Positions 36,808-47,074 of a DNA stretch of 53,747 bases are shown in pieces. The notes under the pieces are model-generated. The model was not told the origin of the DNA, did not search any database, and worked only from the letters and a program-made list of their open reading frames with translations. The stretch's first letter is position 1. Each line of letters begins with the position of its first letter. This stretch comes from Alteromonadaceae bacterium (GTDB taxonomy: Bacteria; Pseudomonadota; Gammaproteobacteria; Enterobacterales; Alteromonadaceae). The stretch lies in NCBI GenBank assembly GCA_013216015.1, contig JABSOI010000043.1, forward strand, positions 1-53,747. The letters run 5' to 3'. A program made the translations under genes and the position numbers.

Positions 36808-38531
36808 TATGCTTGCACTCCTTTTTTGATCCACATTTCATCTATTGCACCGTGACGAATTTGCATTGGATAAACGTGTTCTTTTTCATCAACCAAAATA
36901 TCAACGAATACTAAGCTATCTTTAACTGCAAAGGCTTGTTCAAGTTTGCTTTCTAATTCACTCATCGTATTAATTTGGATACCAACATGGCCATAAGACT
37001 CTGCAAGTTTGACAAAATCTGGTAATGATTCCATATATGAAGAAGAATGACGACCACCATAAACCATGTCCTGCCATTGGCGTACCATACCTAAAGAGCG
37101 GTTATTCAGAGAAATTATAACCACGGGTAATTTATATTGCTGACAAGTCGAAAGTTCCTGTATATTCATTTGAATTGAACCATCACCAGTAATGCAAATG
37201 ACATGGCTATCAGGGAATGCAAGCTTAACACCCATTGCCGCGGGCAGGCCGAACCCCATAGTGCCTAAACCACCAGAGTTTATCCATTGTCTGGGTTTAG
37301 CAAATCGGTAATACTGCGCAGCAAACATTTGATGTTGACCAACGTCAGAACAAACAAAAGCATCGCCATCAGTGATACGGTACATAGCTTCAATAGCTGA
37401 CTGAGGTTTAATTAATTCGCCTTCTTGCAAATAACTCACACTGTTTACTTGACGCCATTGATTAATCTGTTGCCACCAAGTGTCCAATACTTCTTGATCA
37501 GGCGTAAAATCAGTTGCCTTCAATTCATCAAGTATCTGTTGAATAACAACATCAACTAAACCAACAATGGGGATATGGGCGTTGATTGTTTTAGAGATTG
37601 AGGTAGGGTCAATATCAACGTGAATGATAGTCGCATCAGGACAAAACTTATTAACGTTATTAGTAACACGATCATCAAAACGAGCACCCAATGCTAAAAT
37701 TACATCAGCGTTTGCCATAGTTTTATTGGCTTCAAGACTCCCGTGCATGCCTAACATACCAATAAAGTTGTCATGGATGCCGGAAATGCCGCCTAAGCCC
37801 ATCAGGGTATTAGTAATTGGTGCGTTTAATGTTTCAACTAAAGTTGTCAACAGTTCAGAGGCGTCGGCCAAAATTATGCCACCACCAGAATAAATAACTA
37901 AACGTTCAGCATTTGCGATAGTTTTAACCGCTTTTTTTATTTGTTTGTGATGCCCTTTAACTTTAGGGTTGTAAGAACGCATTTTTACGTCTGTTTCAAT
38001 TTTGAACACGCCTTTATTTTGCGGGATCAACAAATCTTTCGGTAATTCAACTACAACTGGCCCGGGGCGACCTGTTTTAGCAACATAAAAAGCTTTAGCA
38101 ATAATGTTTGGAATATCTTCAAGTGTACGGCAGTTATAGCTATGTTTAACAATAGGTCGAGAACAACCTATAATATCAGTTTCCTGAAAAGCATCATCGC
38201 CGATCAAATTAGTTGCTACCTGTCCGGCAAGAACAACCATAGGAATAGAGTCCATATAAGCGGTAGCAATACCCGTTATACAATTTGTAGCTCCCGGCCC
38301 CGACGTTGCCAAAACAACACCCACCTCACCGGTAGATCGTGTATAGCCGTCGGCCATATGTGTTGCTGCTTGTTCATGGCGTACTAATATGTGTTCAATT
38401 TCGTCTTGCTGAAAAATCGCATCATAAATGTCTAAAACAGAACCACCGGGGTAGCCAAAAATATATTTTACCTTAAGTGCTGATAGTGCTTTAACTACCA
38501 TTTCAGCACCGGTAAATAACTCAGTTGTCAT
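36807..38531 (-). CDS. ilvI: Acetolactate synthase large (catalytic) subunit
   Basis: 574-aa ThDP-dependent enzyme making acetolactate or acetohydroxybutyrate, the first common step to valine, leucine and isoleucine. The N-terminal PYR domain has [14 protein letters not shown] and the catalytic glutamate in [14 protein letters not shown]. The FAD-binding middle domain follows, with [12 protein letters not shown]. The ThDP-binding motif is [22 protein letters not shown] with [12 protein letters not shown]. Length matches IlvI (574 aa in E. coli). It is the first gene of ilvIH. A leader peptide and attenuator precede it (38603-38742). Confidence 0.95.
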   Translation of the reverse strand: MTTELFTGAEMVVKALSALKVKYIFGYPGGSVLDIYDAIFQQDEIEHILVRHEQAATHMADGYTRSTGEVGVVLATSGPGATNCITGIATAYMDSIPMVVLAGQVATNLIGDDAFQETDIIGCSRPIVKHSYNCRTLEDIPNIIAKAFYVAKTGRPGPVVVELPKDLLIPQNKGVFKIETDVKMRSYNPKVKGHHKQIKKAVKTIANAERLVIYSGGGIILADASELLTTLVETLNAPITNTLMGLGGISGIHDNFIGMLGMHGSLEANKTMANADVILALGARFDDRVTNNVNKFCPDATIIHVDIDPTSISKTINAHIPIVGLVDVVIQQILDELKATDFTPDQEVLDTWWQQINQWRQVNSVSYLQEGELIKPQSAIEAMYRITDGDAFVCSDVGQHQMFAAQYYRFAKPRQWINSGGLGTMGFGLPAAMGVKLAFPDSHVICITGDGSIQMNIQELSTCQQYKLPVVIISLNNRSLGMVRQWQDMVYGGRHSSSYMESLPDFVKLAESYGHVGIQINTMSELESKLEQAFAVKDSLVFVDILVDEKEHVYPMQIRHGAIDEMWIKKGVQA

Positions 38532-38602
38532 GTTATTGTCCCTTATGTGTTTTTTACTAAATAAACTAAAAAAATAATCGTTAAATTAAAATATGTAATA
38601 AA

Positions 38603-38633
38603 AAACCCCCGGTCTTATTAAGAGCGGGGGTTT
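38603..38633 (-). terminator. Attenuator terminator of ilvIH
   Basis: Stem AAACCCCCG / CGGGGGTTT; on the minus strand the GC-rich stem is followed by a run of six T. It lies between the leader peptide gene and ilvI, about 72 bp before the ilvI start, exactly where an amino-acid attenuator belongs. Confidence 0.85.
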
Positions 38634-38670
38634 GGTAATTGCTTGTTTATTTATTTTTCCAGACGCAACG

Positions 38671-38742
38671 CTAACCCCGCAGTGATTTTATAATCACGAC
38701 GACAAAGAGTACTAGGTTGAGTATAGACTGATGAAGATACAT
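38671..38742 (-). CDS. ilv leader peptide
   Basis: A 23-codon ORF, MYLHQSILNLVLFVVVIIKS then LRG, with Ile, Leu and Val at 11 positions, nine of them within twelve consecutive codons: I7 L8 L10 V11 L12 V14 V15 V16 I17 I18. Its stop is 38 bp before the GC-rich terminator hairpin. A ribosome stalled for lack of charged branched-chain tRNA would favour read-through into ilvI, as in the ilv and leu leaders of enterobacteria. E. coli ilvIH itself is controlled by Lrp instead. The start codon has only a weak ribosome-binding site. Confidence 0.75.
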   Translation of the reverse strand: MYLHQSILNLVLFVVVIIKSLRG

Positions 38743-38893
38743 TTGCTTACTGAAAAATAAATTTTAAACGTACACTATTTTTATGGTTTTTACCTGTATC
38801 TGTCAACTACTAATTACAATACCAGTAAATCATTGTAATAATATTTTGATATTAGATATTCTGTTTAGTTATATATGACTACAATAGGGTTTT

Positions 38894-39517
38894 TTAAGGT
38901 GAACTTTTTGATAGTTTATCAACGGTAGTTGAACAAGCTTGCAGGAAAATATCCATAAAATATTGTACTTCAGGCATGGATGTTCTAATTGTTTTTAGTT
39001 TTTCTGCCAATTTTTCTTCAACGTGAACAAATTCGGGGTTTTTATGATTAAGCTCATCGAGTGCTTTAATGTACGCAACTAAGATATCAGCGGCTTTCAC
39101 AATTTCTTTATAACTTGGTTCAACATTATTTTGCACAATTATATCGGTAAATAGCTCTTGAAATTCCTCGGGTAGGGCGGATAAACATTCTTTTTCAGCA
39201 AGGTATTCAATTTTCTTAAATTCTCGGGCTATTTCAGTATTGGCATATTTAGTTGGATTAACAATGTCACCATAGCGGGTTTCGCTCGCTTCATGGTAAA
39301 GGGCAATGGTGGCAACTTTGTCGGCATTAATATTTCCATTGAATTTTTTGTTTTTAATAACAGCAAGTAAGTGAGCCACTACCGCAACTTGATGAGAGTG
39401 TTCTGCGATATTTTCAGGTTTTACACAAAACATTAATGACCATCGCTTTATCAAGGGCATTCTAAACATCCACGCAAGGAATGTGCTTTGTTTGCTTGCA
39501 TCAAATTCTAGTGTCAT
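38894..39517 (-). CDS. yfbR: HD-domain 5'-deoxynucleotidase YfbR
   Basis: 207 aa. It dephosphorylates deoxynucleoside 5'-monophosphates. The HD metal ligands are visible: H in ENIAEHSHQVA (with the R upstream), HE in ALYHEASETRYGDIV, and D in VKAADILVAYIKAL. The N-terminal FLAWMFRMPLIKRWSLM and NPTKYAN match the E. coli protein (199 aa). It stands alone, upstream of ilvIH on the same strand and separated from it by the ilv leader region, so co-transcription is unlikely. Confidence 0.92.
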   Translation of the reverse strand: MTLEFDASKQSTFLAWMFRMPLIKRWSLMFCVKPENIAEHSHQVAVVAHLLAVIKNKKFNGNINADKVATIALYHEASETRYGDIVNPTKYANTEIAREFKKIEYLAEKECLSALPEEFQELFTDIIVQNNVEPSYKEIVKAADILVAYIKALDELNHKNPEFVHVEEKLAEKLKTIRTSMPEVQYFMDIFLQACSTTVDKLSKSSP

Positions 39518-39785
39518 TTTTATTCCTGAAGGAAATTAACTAAATTGTATACCTAAGTTAATTGAGTATATATTGCCATTTCTTATAGATATTAAGTTAG
39601 TGTTGATTTTTATGTATACCCCATTGTTGCCAATATTTGGTGTTAATGAAACAGTTAGTTGCAACTTTTTTATAGAAATAAAACGATAACCCTGTTATTA
39701 AAATAGTAATACAATTGGTATAAGACAGTTATTAAGTGTTCTATTTGTAATATTACGCTCTAGATGTGAGTTGTGGAGGTTTTTT

Positions 39786-40442
39786 ATGGCATTACCCTTA
39801 TTATGGCTTGGTGCAGCCGCATTGTCAGCTATAGCGGCTAAAGGTCTGGCTGATGACAGGAAATCACAACAGAAACAAAGGTCATCAACCAGTAGACCCC
39901 AAACATTAAATGATCTTGAACGGCATGAGTCACCCGTTGCAACTTACCCAACAGAAATTTTTACAACAGAACAAGTTGTTAAGCCTCAAGTGGGGGCCAT
40001 TGTCTGTTGTGGTATTGGTGGTATTGGTGGTATTTTAGATCATACTGGCATTGTAGTCGACGACGATACTATTGTGGAGCTTGATGGTAAGGGGTTGATA
40101 AAACCTGTTTCAACTCGACGTTTTACTGCAGAACGATCTGGAAAACAGATCTTTATTGCCTGCGATTCTACCGCTAACCCTATTGTCGATAAAAATGCAG
40201 CATTACTAGCTATGGAGCAAATATTTCAATATCGGGATTACCATTTTATTGAAAATAATTGTCATCAGTTTATTTGGCAATGTTTTGAACCGGGTGACAC
40301 CAGTTTATTTACCTTTAAAGAATTAAACATTAGGCTGGCACAAAAATTTGATCGTAAAGTTTATTGGGATCTTTGCGATAATAATAAGGATGATTTAAAG
40401 CATGATTATGGAACGAGAGACATTGAAAAGTGGCTTAAATAA
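39786..40442 (+). CDS. LRAT/NlpC-P60-like thiol protein with N-terminal membrane helix
   Basis: 218 aa from ATG 39786 with GTGGAGG seven bases upstream; a TTG at 39771 is less likely. The N terminus MALPLLWLGAAALSAIAAKG is a membrane anchor or uncleaved signal. The domain begins with VGAIVCC and a Gly/Ile-rich turn, then DHTGIVVDDDTIVELDGKG, where the His is the likely catalytic base, and later ENNCHQFIWQCF, where NC-x-H-F is the LRAT/H-rev107-like nucleophile motif. These folds act as acyltransferases or amidases/phospholipases; the substrate is unknown. Single gene with a bidirectional terminator shared with proS. Confidence 0.7.
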   Translation: MALPLLWLGAAALSAIAAKGLADDRKSQQKQRSSTSRPQTLNDLERHESPVATYPTEIFTTEQVVKPQVGAIVCCGIGGIGGILDHTGIVVDDDTIVELDGKGLIKPVSTRRFTAERSGKQIFIACDSTANPIVDKNAALLAMEQIFQYRDYHFIENNCHQFIWQCFEPGDTSLFTFKELNIRLAQKFDRKVYWDLCDNNKDDLKHDYGTRDIEKWLK

Positions 40443-40470
40443 TCGTTTTATACTTTAACGGAATATAACA

Positions 40471-40492
40471 AAAAGGGCTGTTAAGCCCTTTT
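40471..40492. terminator. Bidirectional terminator, LRAT-like gene / proS
   Basis: Stem AAAAGGGCT / AGCCCTTTT with a 4-nt loop, A and T runs on the two sides, between convergent genes. Confidence 0.9.
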
Positions 40493-40547
40493 TAGATAAT
40501 AAAGCCTCTGATCAGGCTATTGAAGGTGATTCAATATTTATTAAAAA

Positions 40548-42260
40548 CTAATCTTTAAACAAACTCATAACATCGCTGATCAACATAAGTGATTTTTCAC
40601 CTGTAATGCGATTTTTAACTTCTATTTTTTGCTCGTCTAAATTACGCTCACCAATGATAAGCAGTACTGGTGTCCCCATCAGCTCATGATCAGCAAACAT
40701 TACGCCAGGGCGCTCTTTACGATCATCAAAAATCACTTCAATACCCGCTTGCTGAAGTTGTGTATAAAGTGTTTGTGCTGTTTCTTTAACTCTTGCTGAT
40801 TTATGCATGTTCATCGGCACAATAGCCACTTGAAAAGGTGCTATTGCTTTTGGCCATTTAATACCATATTTATCATGGTTCTGCTCAATAGCAGCGGCTA
40901 CAATACGGGAAACACCTATGCCATAACAACCCATCGTTAATAGTTTATTTTTACCGGATTCAGTTAATACACCGCATTTCATTGCTTCGGCATATTTTCC
41001 ACCTAGTTGAAAAATATGTCCAACTTCAATACCTCGTTTAATGACGATGTTACCTTGGCCACATGGGCTGGGATCGCCTTCCACAACATTACGGATATCT
41101 TCAACGGTGTAATCAGTACAATCTCGGTCCCAGTTGACTCCGGTGAAGTGTTGGTCATTGCTATTAGCACCGCAGACAAAGTCAGATAAATGTGCAGCAC
41201 TTCGGTCAACAATTACCGGAATTGATAAATTTACCGGACCAATTGAACCAATATTACAACTTGCTGCGGCGACAACTTGTTCATCAGTAGCAAAAGTCAA
41301 CGGGGTTGCAATTTGGTCTAAATGCTCGGCTTTTATGTTATTTATTTGATGATCGCCTCGAAGCACCAGCGCTATAATCGGTTGAGTTTGCCCTTCTGTT
41401 TCTTTACCCAAAACCAGTAAAGTTTTAACGGTAGTTTTAACATCAACTTTTAGAAACTCAGCAAGTTCATTAATTGTTTTTACGTTAGGAGTTTCAACAG
41501 TTGATAATGCTTGTGTCGCATCCGGGCGGCTACCTGAAGGCGCCAAAGCTTCTGCTTTTTCAACATTTGCAGCAAAGTCACTGGCATCACTAAAAGCAAT
41601 GTCATCTTCACCAGAATCGGCTAATACATGAAATTCATGAGATTTTGCACCACCAATTGAACCTGAATCAGCAAGAACCGGGCGATAGTTTAAACCCAGT
41701 CGATCGAATATACGGCAATAGGCGTCAAACATCATTTTATATGTTCGGTCTAAACATTCGTCGTCTAAATGAAAAGAATATGCATCTTTCATTAAGAATT
41801 CACGGCTACGCATTACGCCAAAACGAGGTCTGATTTCGTCACGAAATTTTGTTTGAATTTGAAATAGATTCAAAGGCAGTTGTTTATAGCTGCTTATTTC
41901 ATTACTCACTAATTTAGTGATAACTTCTTCATGAGTTGGTCCTAAAACGAAGTCACGGTTGTGGCGATCTTTTAAACGTAATAATTCAGGACCATAATCG
42001 TCTATTCGACCTGATTCGGCCCATAAATCGGCAGGTTGCACCATTGGCATTGATATTTCGATAACACCTGCACGTTCCATTTCTTCACGAACAATGTTTT
42101 CAACTTTTTTAAGTACTCTTAAACCTGTTGGCAGCCAAGTATATAAACCAGACGCAACATTACGAACTAAGCCCGCACGTAACATCAGTTGATGACTGAT
42201 AACCTCAGCACTGGCTGGGGTTTCTTTTAAAGTTGAAAGTAAATATTGGCTGGTACGCAT
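40548..42260 (-). CDS. proS: Prolyl-tRNA synthetase
   Basis: 570-aa class II synthetase of the bacterial type, charging tRNA-Pro. Motif 1 region: [20 protein letters not shown] and [12 protein letters not shown]. Motif 2: [26 protein letters not shown]. An editing (INS) domain of about 180 residues separates motifs 2 and 3, with KTLLVLG and [10 protein letters not shown]. Motif 3: [18 protein letters not shown]. The C-terminal anticodon domain has [21 protein letters not shown]. Length matches E. coli ProS (572 aa). Confidence 0.97.
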   Translation of the reverse strand: MRTSQYLLSTLKETPASAEVISHQLMLRAGLVRNVASGLYTWLPTGLRVLKKVENIVREEMERAGVIEISMPMVQPADLWAESGRIDDYGPELLRLKDRHNRDFVLGPTHEEVITKLVSNEISSYKQLPLNLFQIQTKFRDEIRPRFGVMRSREFLMKDAYSFHLDDECLDRTYKMMFDAYCRIFDRLGLNYRPVLADSGSIGGAKSHEFHVLADSGEDDIAFSDASDFAANVEKAEALAPSGSRPDATQALSTVETPNVKTINELAEFLKVDVKTTVKTLLVLGKETEGQTQPIIALVLRGDHQINNIKAEHLDQIATPLTFATDEQVVAAASCNIGSIGPVNLSIPVIVDRSAAHLSDFVCGANSNDQHFTGVNWDRDCTDYTVEDIRNVVEGDPSPCGQGNIVIKRGIEVGHIFQLGGKYAEAMKCGVLTESGKNKLLTMGCYGIGVSRIVAAAIEQNHDKYGIKWPKAIAPFQVAIVPMNMHKSARVKETAQTLYTQLQQAGIEVIFDDRKERPGVMFADHELMGTPVLLIIGERNLDEQKIEVKNRITGEKSLMLISDVMSLFKD

Positions 42261-42779
42261 AGAACAAAATTTCCGTTAAAAAGCGAGAATATATAATGGT
42301 GACTATTCTAGCAGGGCGTATGCTCAGGCAAAAGTTAAAAATGGGGAATTATACCAATTAATTAACATGCCTGTGCACTTCACTCAGGTTAGGATGGAAC
42401 TCTACAAATTGGATTGATAGCGACTGATTTTACAGGCTACTTGCTGTTAATTAAAATAAACCCAACAGGTAGAATGGGTTGGTCAACGGTGTAAGACATC
42501 ACGTTTGGTGACCACTTAGTCATTAAGTGCTTGAGAACGACGTGTCTTTATAAGTTATATCTGCTAGAAATTCATTCTTCGAGGCAAAAATTCGACTGTA
42601 AAAAATTCATATTATTTCAGATAATAAGCATTATTAACAGTTGATTATAGTTTCATCCACAGTCAGCAGCGAAGCGACATAGCCAATTTCAACTATATCT
42701 TATCGGTATTTTTTCAATACATAGGCAAACTGCAGTCGCAGGTTAATTAATGCAACGGGATGTTTCTTCAACGCAAAAA
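42261..42779. other. Intergenic region proS-hup
   Basis: 519 bp without a gene. It holds a degenerate relative of the GATGGGTTA palindromic repeat at about 42465-42500 (AGAATGGGTTGGTCAACGGT then GTAAGACATC), otherwise plain AT-rich sequence and the proS promoter. Confidence 0.4.
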
Positions 42780-42804
42780 AAAGCTCTTATTTATTAAGAG
42801 CTTT
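42780..42804 (-). terminator. Intrinsic terminator of hup
   Basis: Stem AAAGCTCTTA / TAAGAGCTTT with a 5-nt loop; A-run on the plus strand gives a U-tract on the minus strand. It lies 33 bp past the HU gene. Confidence 0.88.
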
Positions 42805-42836
42805 ATCTACTTGTCCAAAAATAATGGAACGAGTGG

Positions 42837-43112
42837 TTATTTATTGCAACTATCTTTTAACCCTTTACCAGCTTTAAAACCTGGAACTTTGGCTGCTGCG
42901 ATTTGAATCTCAGCGCCTGTTTGTGGATTACGACCAACGCGTGCAGCACGGTCAGATACTTTAAAAGTACCAAAACCAACTAGAGCAACGTCACCACCGT
43001 CTGCTAATTCATCAGTAACCGCTTGGATAAAGCTGTCTAATGTACGACCTGCAGATGCTTTTGAAATGTCTGCACCTTCGGCAATTTTCGCTATTAATTC
43101 ACTTTTGTTCAT
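42837..43112 (-). CDS. hup: DNA-binding protein HU
   Basis: 91-aa nucleoid protein that bends DNA as a dimer. The alpha-helical N terminus [20 protein letters not shown], the turn [11 protein letters not shown], and the DNA arm [19 protein letters not shown] with the intercalating Pro are all present, and the end [13 protein letters not shown] is typical. The asparagine (MNKSEL) start is closer to the HU-alpha/HupA type than to HupB, but the subunit is not certain. Single gene with its own terminator. Confidence 0.95.
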   Translation of the reverse strand: MNKSELIAKIAEGADISKASAGRTLDSFIQAVTDELADGGDVALVGFGTFKVSDRAARVGRNPQTGAEIQIAAAKVPGFKAGKGLKDSCNK

Positions 43113-43326
43113 TTGTTCTTCCTTACGCTTATTATTTTATTATCCAAAACATAGTAAGAAAAAATCAAGTGGGAATCAATAGACTTAGTTGAAATGTTTG
43201 TATTTTTTTACATAGATTGACTTATATTCCTATTTTTTAAGCTTTTTTAAGGATTATTTAAGAAAATGTCGATGTTATTTTAGCAACATTTATCACATTA
43301 TTTTATGGTGATTTATTTTTTAACAA

Positions 43327-43368
43327 AAATCATAAATCATAAATCATAAATCATAAATCATAAAGCAT
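43327..43368. repeat. Heptamer tandem repeat (AAATCAT)5 plus variant
   Basis: Five perfect copies and one AAAGCAT variant, upstream of hup. Related by one base to the (ACTCATA)6 array at 36211. Confidence 0.9.
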
Positions 43369-44499
43369 AATGAATAATGCTAAATTTAAGCTACTTTTTA
43401 ACGCTTTAATCTCAGTAATAGCTGAGGGTCTCTATGGGTTATGTTATGCAGTTATAAACAGGCAGGGCAGACACCCATCCAAAAATTACAATTCCAATTA
43501 AATTCCAAATAGACTCATATTCAACAATAAACTTAAATATGAGAAGTAACATGCAAAAACTAAGAAACCATCATATATCTCTTTGCGATATGGTTTGTTG
43601 TCACAGATGTTTTATGTCTTGCTTATTTTGCTGCTTATTTTAATAAAAAACCATTCAGGGATTAGAAATTTGACCATGATGCTAAAATATAAACTCTCTA
43701 TTTACATTATTGTCTTGGGTGACTTGTTTTTCATTCACGTATTTTGTTATGTATTAATTTTAGGTGTTCCTTATGTTTTTTGAAATCGGTCCACATTAAG
43801 GTACTTCCGTCATGGAGTTTTTTAGTTTGAATTAGACCCCGAAATAGGTTTCTAAATGCTACATTCTCTCGCTTTTGTATTTTCGGCAGTGGACTTTAAC
43901 TTTTTCTTTCTTCGTTGTGGATTAGGTTGTCCTGTATGGTAGACCCTTTTTCCCCCATAGGTATTTAAGGAAACTAATTGGTTTAATTATATTTGATGGT
44001 CGATAATTGCGACGGGTAATTAGAAATTGATATCTTGTCAACAAATCTAGTTATAATTTTTCATCGGCATTACACAGGCTTTGGTGCCAGCACGTCCAAT
44101 TAAATGGAAAAATTTTGCTTAACTGTGGTGATAAGTATTTGGTTTGTACAATCAACATAGCCTTTAGTAATAATGAATCCTGAGCATTTCAAACACTAAT
44201 GTATTCATCATTAATTCTATAGGATTTACAAGGTGAAAATTTATATATACATTTGAGCAATTCAGCCTGAATTTTTGTTTATATATCGTGTCAATGGAAA
44301 CGAAAATGTCATACATCATTCTTATGATGAGGAATTAGTAGGGCACCACATAGGCAAGTATAAGCTTCACATAAAATAATATCGCTTTCAATGAGAGGGA
44401 GTTAATAGTTCGATGACGACATCTGGGACTGTTTTACATTATAAATATTCGGGTAAGCTCTGCCCTATTTGTCCCAAATGAAGGTTGATGGATAATATA
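43369..44499. other. Gene-poor region, probably decayed sequence
   Basis: More than 1.1 kb with no gene that I trust. A 66-codon frame at 43583-43783 is hydrophobic only because the DNA is AT-rich, and a 30-codon Cys-rich frame begins at ATG 43551 without support. A partial inverted repeat AAACCATC.../GATATGGTTT surrounds 43564-43593. Probably degraded insertion remnants at the border of the accessory region. Confidence 0.4.
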
Positions 44500-44656
44500 T
44501 ACCCGTGGTCATTCAAGATGCGGGAATTTGAGGTGAATTTGAAAGTTTATCTAAAAGGCGCTTGATTGAGCAATAGCGGGCTATTGGGATTGAAAGCAAC
44601 GTAGTAGATAATCTTTTAAAACGCTTCAAAACCTGCATTTTGAATGATTACGGGTA
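44500..44656 (-). mobile_element. 157-bp MITE, copy 2
   Basis: Exact reverse complement of copy 1 (21799-21955) over 157 bases, again flanked by TA on each side. Arms TACCCGTGGTCATTCAAGAT and TACCCGTAATCATTCAAAAT. Perfect identity over 22.5 kb of separation implies recent movement. Confidence 0.93.
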
Positions 44657-44658
44657 TA

Positions 44659-44880
44659 GTTATACCAATCGCACTAAATAGGTGATCATCTTCAAATGGT
44701 CTAAATCACCACTAGCTGCGTTGCCGACATGGCAGCTCCTAGGCATCCATGCCTTTGCTGCATTAGTGCATCCATGCACGTCGATGTCGGTACTTAGGTT
44801 TTGTCTGGAACTAAAAACCTGTGCCTTCAATCACACGCCAGCTATTGCTCAATCAGGCGCCTTGCCTACATGGATGTAAG
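44659..44880. repeat. Dispersed intergenic repeat abutting a truncated gene
   Basis: Starts near TTATACCAATCGCACTAAA and contains AGCTGCGTTGCCGACATGGC and a TGCATCCATGCACGTCGATG segment. From memory similar blocks recur between genes in Shewanella/Colwellia genomes. It has internal short palindromes (AGGCATCCATGCC; GCATCCATGC). Coding sequence of the next gene starts abruptly at about 44880, so this element probably replaced or cut off that gene's 5' end. The 65-codon frame here is not a gene. Confidence 0.5.
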
Positions 44881-45962
44881 ATGGCTCTGGGGCCATATCG
44901 ACGGAATTTAATCTTAAATTTCCTGTAGGTACTGTAATCGCTATTGGGCGGCAGAACAACTCGTTGACATCAAAGTCATCCAACTCAACATGGACAGATA
45001 TTATTGGTAGTCCCGCAAATATTGCAGCTTCGTTTCCTGATGGTGTAGAGGGACAATGGATACCTCAAATACCCGATGGCACTAGTCAGAACTTCAAATT
45101 CAATAGAAAAGTACTGAGCAGGCTTCAGTCCCTTTCTTCTGATAATAATGGAGACGCTTGGAATTCCAGTACCTTTGGGTCGTTGGTAGACAATGGTAGT
45201 TCATTAAATTCGCATACGTCATCCCCTCCATCAGGACAGATTTACCTAGTCCATTATGCAACTCAAGCCAATTTCACCAAGGATGCGGTAAATTCTGAAG
45301 TGTTACATCTGGGTGATATCACCATGACTAATGGGAGGTATATAGAACAAGGAGGGATGATGACAAGCAATCTCATAGGTAAGGTCTCAACCTATCCATA
45401 CGGGGATGGGTCTAATGTAACTATACCCGTGGAGCAGCATAGGATACGAGATAACAGCCTCGACAGTTGGCTGGGTGTACATCATAAAAATATAATGGTC
45501 AACAACAGTCAATCGGCGGCAGTAAAGTACCTCACATATCTATCTCACGATGACGGTCAGTTGACCCTAAATTTTGTGTATAAAGAAATGGCTTGGGATA
45601 CGATGGTTGATGAGGGTCTTGAATTTATTGATATCGTATCAGCTACCGCACTAACCTCACTAACCGTAGATAATTATTATCATATAACTGCTGGCTCATA
45701 TGCTGGATATTATCAGTGTGTGGACAATACTATTACTTCAGCACAGATAGGAAGTACAATTTGGTTTTATCAAGACTCAAATGGGTCAATAAGATGCCAG
45801 GACGGTAGTCTTGCGTTAGAACTATGGGACGGCAACGGCTTCGGCGATAACAACCAGTTCGAAATTGCAGATAATCAAAACACCCTGACCGACGACAATG
45901 GCAATTCAGTTTTGTACGGCACCGCCCGTGCCGCCTTACCTTATTTTTACGTTGGAGAATAA
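44880..45962 (+). CDS. Phage tail-associated-like protein, 5'-truncated
   Basis: The open frame reads without an ATG from 44880: GAISTEFNLKFPVGTVIAIG then RQNNSLTSKSSNSTWTDI. It looks coding before the nominal TTG start at 44964 (332 aa), so the gene has lost its 5' end to the preceding repeat. The middle has GQIYLVHYATQANFTKDAV and VEQHRIRDNSLDSWLGVHH. A C-terminal small domain (TVDNYYHITAGSYAGYYQC) ends ALPYFYVGE. The PVGTVIAIGR start and the pairing with the next gene recall tail-fibre or tail-tip modules of prophages; this is inference. No signal peptide. Expression is doubtful. Confidence 0.5.
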   Translation, partial: DGSGAISTEFNLKFPVGTVIAIGRQNNSLTSKSSNSTWTDIIGSPANIAASFPDGVEGQWIPQIPDGTSQNFKFNRKVLSRLQSLSSDNNGDAWNSSTFGSLVDNGSSLNSHTSSPPSGQIYLVHYATQANFTKDAVNSEVLHLGDITMTNGRYIEQGGMMTSNLIGKVSTYPYGDGSNVTIPVEQHRIRDNSLDSWLGVHHKNIMVNNSQSAAVKYLTYLSHDDGQLTLNFVYKEMAWDTMVDEGLEFIDIVSATALTSLTVDNYYHITAGSYAGYYQCVDNTITSAQIGSTIWFYQDSNGSIRCQDGSLALELWDGNGFGDNNQFEIADNQNTLTDDNGNSVLYGTARAALPYFYVGE

Positions 45963-45964
45963 TC

Positions 45965-46588
45965 ATGATAAATAATTATTCATACAACAATGATGAAAAC
46001 TCAGGTGCTATCGGTTTGTCGGTCACCATGACAGAAAGCAATTCATTAAAAGATGTACAACGTATCGTAGCACTTGGTAAACCTGCCAAGGTGTTGGATG
46101 GCTTCATTGAACGTTATTTAATAACACTAGACCCGGCACAAAAAGCCGCTGATGCGTGGTACGAACACCAATTACTTCTTGAAACCTTAGACCCACAAGA
46201 ACAACCCTTTACTCGAACATACATTGACAATAACGGCGACGAACAGACAGAAACATTACCTAACCCATACGAAGTGGCACTAACCCACCGAATAGAATTA
46301 GAAATCAATAATACATGGTTGAAAGGTTTACGAGGCTTAGATGCGCCAGAGCGACCAGCCTTTGTTGTTGATGCCGAAGGTTGGAAAGCAACAAACATCG
46401 ATGTAAGATAAGCAAGGCAACAACGTTATATCGCCGAGCTGTCCGAAGAAGGCACCTTTGAACAAACCGTCGGCGATTGCCTCGATGCCATCATTGATGC
46501 GTTAACAGGTGATACCAGCAAGGTTATAGAGCTAAATACCAAAATAGATAACATTAAAACAGACCTACCGAAAAAATTAATTGAATAG
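45965..46588 (+). pseudogene. Phage tail-associated-like protein with in-frame stop
   Basis: Two bases after the previous gene. 148 codons (GAIGLSVTMTESNSLKDVQR, KPAKVLDGFIERYLITLDP, NTWLKGLRGLDAPERPAFVV) end at TAA 46409-46411. The same frame continues as coding sequence, ARQQRYIAELSEEGTFEQTV then DCLDAIIDALTGDTSKVIEL, to TAG at 46586-46588, giving a 207-residue protein had the stop been a sense codon. No signal peptide or enzyme motif. Together with its truncated neighbour it looks like a prophage remnant; I cannot name the family. Confidence 0.6.
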
Positions 46589-46660
46589 GTTATCTGTTGC
46601 CATCAAGTATGCGTTTATTTCTAAATAGTCTGTTTTATCAAAAAAACAAGACACCCAACT

Positions 46661-46902
46661 TAAATTAACCTGAATTCGGCATAAGCAGCACTAGCTCAAT
46701 ACTTCCTTTTTTCCGATTCTCTGCGTTAAAACAATGATAAATAGCCAGCTGTTAATAATTGTTTTGCCTTGATAATCGAAAAAATTAAGCATTGATTGAG
46801 TATATAAAGTCTAAATTATATCGACTATCTTATTTTGAACTATTAACTTGATGATTTTACTAAACTATCAAGTACTCATTATCCCGAACTCAGGTTAAAT
46901 TA
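46661..46902. repeat. Imperfect inverted repeat pair (MITE-like, ~240 bp)
   Basis: TAAATTAACCTGAATTCGGC at 46661 is matched by the complement of a 24-bp arm ending at 46902 (TTATCCCGAACTCAGGTTAA), about 20 of 24 bases. No ORF lies between. The surrounding stretch 46589-47074 has no gene. Confidence 0.55.
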
Positions 46903-47074
46903 CAAAATCGATTTATAGGGCAAAAAATAGGTTTAAGCAGTTCTAATGGGCTCACACTTACATTAAATGCCAATTAATCAATCTGTTATGTTGACCTGGT
47001 CCCAATGGGATGTACTGAAAATTTCAAACCAATATGCGACAGAACCCAAGATAGTGCCGGCCACACACCACTTA

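Noticed and set aside
43551-43643. 30-codon Cys-rich frame from ATG 43551 considered as a small peptide gene
   Set aside because: Seven Cys are suggestive, but there is no good ribosome-binding site and the flanks look decayed.
43583-43783. 66-codon hydrophobic frame
   Set aside because: Hydrophobicity follows from the T-rich DNA; no ribosome-binding site and no neighbouring coding signal.
44682-44879. 65-codon frame upstream of the phage-like gene
   Set aside because: It lies wholly inside a dispersed intergenic repeat and is a translation of that repeat.
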